Shown here one piece after another: positions 5,210 to 7,730 of a DNA stretch of 7,730 nt (the stretch's first letter is position 1; each line of letters starts with the position of its first letter). The stretch is from an uncultured Akkermansia sp. (GTDB lineage: Bacteria; Verrucomicrobiota; Verrucomicrobiia; Verrucomicrobiales; Akkermansiaceae). The stretch is from positions 1 through 7,730 of the forward strand of contig CAJGDB010000089.1 of NCBI GenBank assembly GCA_904502165.1. The letters are read 5' to 3'. The notes below the pieces were generated by a model. The model saw nothing but the letters and a program-made list of their open reading frames with translations. It was not told where the DNA came from and did no database searches. Position numbers and translations under genes: made by a program.

Positions 5210-5620
5210 ATGCTGGAAGAACTGCGAACCCGAGCCGCTGCCGGCGAAACAGATGCCTGCCTGCACCTGGCCAAGAAACTCATTCGTGGGCGCGGGGAAG
5301 GGCGGAACTTTGAAGAAGCCGTAGAGTGGTTTGACCGAGCTGCCCAGGCTGGCAACACCGATGCCTTATACTGGCTTGGAAAATGTTATATGAAAGGACT
5401 AGGGTGTCCGCGTGACCCCTCCGGTGCCTGCAGCTGTCTCGAGAGAGCCGCCCTTCAGGGCCATGCTGCAGCTGCATTGAAACTGGGCGAATGCTTTGAA
5501 ACAGGCATTGGTGCACCAGCCAGTTCCGAACTTGCGGCTTACTGGTACCGCAAAGCTGCCGCGCGGGGAGAGAACCGAGCCTATGACAAATTATTGAATT
5601 TGGCTCGGAGGCGGCGCTGA
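5210..5620 (+). CDS. Sel1-like repeat (SLR) protein
   Basis: The 136-residue protein is built almost entirely of Sel1-like helical repeats of about 36 residues: roughly 13-48, 49-84 and 85-120, with a short remainder ending in RRRR. Signature pieces are AVEWFDRAAQAGNTDALYWL, GKCYMKGLGCPRD, CLERAALQGHAAAALKLGEC and AYWYRKAAARGE. Such repeats form a superhelix used for protein-protein binding. No signal peptide is present, so the protein should be cytoplasmic. It starts 3 bases after the permease stop, without an independent promoter. It is therefore probably co-expressed with the permease and may act as its adaptor (inference). Five Cys residues in so short a protein is somewhat high. Confidence 0.85.
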   Translation: MLEELRTRAAAGETDACLHLAKKLIRGRGEGRNFEEAVEWFDRAAQAGNTDALYWLGKCYMKGLGCPRDPSGACSCLERAALQGHAAAALKLGECFETGIGAPASSELAAYWYRKAAARGENRAYDKLLNLARRRR

Positions 5621-5630
5621 AAGTCATTTT

Positions 5631-5664
5631 TTGCTCGCCAATACAGGCAGCACTATGCTAGTAT
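5631..5664 (+). promoter_or_regulatory. Candidate promoter for the antiporter-ribE unit
   Basis: Two overlapping -10 candidates are seen: TATGCT (5654-5659), with TTGCTC 17 bp upstream (5631-5636), and the extended form TGCTAGTAT (5656-5664). Either would give a leader of about 18-23 bases before the ATG at 5689. The matches are modest. A T6 run at about 5627-5632 precedes this after the Sel1 stop but has no clear stem, so no terminator is called. Confidence 0.35.
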
Positions 5665-5688
5665 GGCTCAGAACACTTTCAGCTTATT

Positions 5689-7623
5689 ATGCGCACGTGG
5701 TTAATCGCAACAGTTATCTGGGCATGGGGAGCTTTGATTTCCGGGGTACAGGCACAGGAAGAGCAGGCGCCTGTTGCTCCACCCGTAGTATCGGCTAATC
5801 CTATCTGCGATATTCCTGACCACCAGTCCTCTGTCCTGACAGTAGAGGAACTGCGTGCAGAGGCACAGGCAAAGGAAGCACTCGTCAAAAGTCTCAACCT
5901 GTGCCCCTTTGCTGCCAATGCACTCTTGATTGCGGCAGAATCCATGAGCCTTGAATCCCTGCAGCAGTATCTTTCCCAGGAACACCATGCCTATGATGGA
6001 CACACCGTGCTGGAGCATGCCGCCATGAAGGCAAAGTTTGCCTTGCCCATGGCCCACAAACCCTGCCCGGAATGTGGCAAGACCGTCTATCATGCAGACC
6101 CGAATGGTGAACTGGCTGCCTGGACCCACCACTACACCAACGGTAAGCTGCAGTACAGCCGTTTCCCCATACCCCTGCAAATCTACACCAAGGCCGAAGA
6201 AGGCATGGGACTGTGGGATAAGCTGGTGCACCGCGTGAAGGTGGATAACTTCAACCTGGCTGCCACCATCATCTTCCTGCTGGCCATCATACACACCTTC
6301 ATGGCGCCTTTTTTCCAGAAACTGGCCCATCATATGGAAAAGGCCCACAAGCAGAAACTGCGTGATGAGAAATTCCGCATTCTGCACCCGGAGCAGCGTA
6401 TGCCGGTATCCTTCGGCAGCACCCTCTGCCACTTCCTGGGTGAAGTGGAAGTAGTCTTCGGTCTGTGGATTATCCCCTTTGCGCTGGTATGCCAGCACTA
6501 TTACAGCATGGATGACTTCCTGCGCTACATCGACCATGATACCAGCTTCACCGAGCCCCTCTTTGTGGCCGTCATCATGGTCATAGCCTCCTCTCGCCCC
6601 ATCTACCGCCTGGCAGAGAACACGCTCAAATTCGGTGCCGGCATGGGTGGTGGCACCCCGGCCGCCTGGTGGATTTCCGTATTGTGCATTGCTCCCCTGC
6701 TGGGTTCGTTCATTACCGAACCAGCCGCCATGACCCTGGCCGCCATTCTTCTGGCCAAGAAATTCTACCACCTCAAGCCTTCCTCCTCCCTCTGCTACGC
6801 CACATTGGCCCTCCTGTTCGTGAATGTATCAGTAGGTGGAACACTCACCCACTTCGCTGCGCCGCCCATCGTCATGGTAGCCGGTAAATGGAACTGGGAC
6901 ATGGGGCACATGTTCCTGCATTTCGGGTGGAAGGCCATTGTTGGTATTATCATTTCCAACGTCATCTATTTCCTCATCTTCCGCAAGGAATTCACCCGTC
7001 TGGCAGAAGTGCAGCGCCTCAACAGCGCCTTTGACAGTGCCGTTCCTACCTCCTGGGAAGACCGCCAGGACATCATCCCCGCCTGGGTCTATGGTGTTTC
7101 CATCTTCTTCCTGGTATGGACAGTCTACTTTGCCCACCACCCCGCCATCTTCATCGGCGGCTTCCTCTTCTTCCTCGGCTTCACCATGGCCACCCCACAG
7201 TACCAGAATGCCTTCTCCATCAAGGTACCCCTGCTGGTAGCCTTCTTCCTTGCCGGTCTGCTCATTCTGGGTGGTGTGCAGGGCTGGTGGATGCAGCCTG
7301 TGCTGCAGGCCCTGGCAGAATTGGGAGCCACAGCTACCATGGGGCTGGCCAGCATACTGACCGCCTTCAATGACAACGCCTCCGTCACCTTCCTTTCCAG
7401 CACCGTGCCGAACCTGCCGGAGCACATCCGCTACGCCATTGTAGCCGGAGCCGTGACAGGTGGTGGTCTTACAGTCATTGCCAATGCCCCCAATCCGGCT
7501 GGTCAGGCAATTCTGGGCAAGTATTTCAAGGATGGCATCAGCGCCCTGCAGTTGTTCCTCTGGGCTGTCCTGCCCACGTTTATTCTCTTCTGCCTGTACA
7601 ATTTCATCTACTTCGGCGAATAA
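5689..7623 (+). CDS. Putative Na+/H+ antiporter with N-terminal extracytoplasmic domain
   Basis: The 644-residue protein is of the kind annotated as 'putative Na+/H+ antiporter' (Na_H_antiport_3 type, within the ion-transporter superfamily). This is recognised from memory, not a search. Residues 1-22 form a signal peptide ending VQA before QEE. Residues 23-185 are soluble, with Cys40, Cys72 and a CPEC pair (Cys126, Cys129). Membrane segments begin near 188 and number about ten or more up to 640. Transport-like half-motifs are GSFITEPAAMTLAAILLAKK (339-358), TAFNDNASVTFLSS (558-571) and TVIANAPNPAGQAIL (595-609). The charged or polar Glu and Asp-Asn within membrane segments fit cation coupling. 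Ion specificity is not provable here. The stop is 6 bases from ribE, so the two are likely co-transcribed. Confidence 0.8.
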   Translation: MRTWLIATVIWAWGALISGVQAQEEQAPVAPPVVSANPICDIPDHQSSVLTVEELRAEAQAKEALVKSLNLCPFAANALLIAAESMSLESLQQYLSQEHHAYDGHTVLEHAAMKAKFALPMAHKPCPECGKTVYHADPNGELAAWTHHYTNGKLQYSRFPIPLQIYTKAEEGMGLWDKLVHRVKVDNFNLAATIIFLLAIIHTFMAPFFQKLAHHMEKAHKQKLRDEKFRILHPEQRMPVSFGSTLCHFLGEVEVVFGLWIIPFALVCQHYYSMDDFLRYIDHDTSFTEPLFVAVIMVIASSRPIYRLAENTLKFGAGMGGGTPAAWWISVLCIAPLLGSFITEPAAMTLAAILLAKKFYHLKPSSSLCYATLALLFVNVSVGGTLTHFAAPPIVMVAGKWNWDMGHMFLHFGWKAIVGIIISNVIYFLIFRKEFTRLAEVQRLNSAFDSAVPTSWEDRQDIIPAWVYGVSIFFLVWTVYFAHHPAIFIGGFLFFLGFTMATPQYQNAFSIKVPLLVAFFLAGLLILGGVQGWWMQPVLQALAELGATATMGLASILTAFNDNASVTFLSSTVPNLPEHIRYAIVAGAVTGGGLTVIANAPNPAGQAILGKYFKDGISALQLFLWAVLPTFILFCLYNFIYFGE

Positions 7624-7629
7624 AGACTT

Positions 7630-7730
7630 ATGTTTACAGGACTCGTGGAATGCACCGGAAAGGTGCTGGAGCGCACACCCGTGGCAAGCGGCGCGCGCTA
7701 TGCGGTGGAGATTCCCTTTGCAGCAGAACT
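7630..7730 (+). CDS. ribE: Riboflavin synthase alpha chain, 5' part (runs off the window)
   Basis: The visible 33 codons begin MFTGLVECTGKVLE and continue with TPVASGARYAVEIPF. MFTG(I/L)VE at the N-terminus is the hallmark of riboflavin synthase (alpha chain), which converts two 6,7-dimethyl-8-ribityllumazine molecules to riboflavin and the pyrimidine precursor. The N-terminal MFTG region is a conserved part of the first lumazine-binding barrel. The gene is also called ribC in some organisms. It starts 6 bases after the antiporter stop with no visible promoter or riboswitch, so it is probably read through from the antiporter. It is cut by the window end, with about 165 residues expected to be missing. 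Confidence 0.9.
   Translation, partial: MFTGLVECTGKVLERTPVASGARYAVEIPFAAE

Overview
The window looks like chromosomal DNA from a Verrucomicrobiota-type bacterium, possibly Akkermansia-like. This rests on moderate GC, several small lipoproteins of no family I recognise, mostly absent Shine-Dalgarno sites, and a large antiporter of the 'putative Na+/H+ antiporter' type beside riboflavin genes. The assignment is an inference and cannot be confirmed from sequence alone. I see no mobile element, CRISPR array, rRNA or tRNA.

Layout. (1) At the left edge is the 5' end of a probable minus-strand gene. It is divergent from a plus-strand lipoprotein gene (218-865) that has a near-consensus promoter, and an 8-bp-arm inverted repeat lies between the two. 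(2) An AT-rich gap of about 300 bp (866-1174) carries two exact matches to the DnaA-box consensus, a third near-match, a terminator-like hairpin and the ribD promoter. (3) ribD (1175-2212) encodes the bifunctional pyrimidine deaminase/reductase of riboflavin synthesis. (4) A perfect 20-bp palindrome and a candidate promoter precede two tandem paralogous lipoproteins (2268-3038, 3040-3789). Both conserve a Cys, His and Asp in transglutaminase/papain-like order. (5) A small RelE/ParE-like protein (3881-4270) has its own promoter and a GTG start. (6) An ABC-2-type permease (4292-5206) and a Sel1-repeat protein (5210-5620) form a tight pair. (7) A large membrane antiporter (5689-7623) is followed after 6 bases by the start of ribE, riboflavin synthase alpha chain, which runs off the window.

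How the genes relate. ribD and ribE act in the same pathway but lie about 5.4 kb apart in separate transcription units, and no FMN riboswitch is visible at either. The paralogous lipoproteins are probably co-transcribed and are the least understood part of the window. For both ribD and the RelE-like gene, the predicted transcription start falls at or within one base of the start codon, which suggests leaderless mRNAs.
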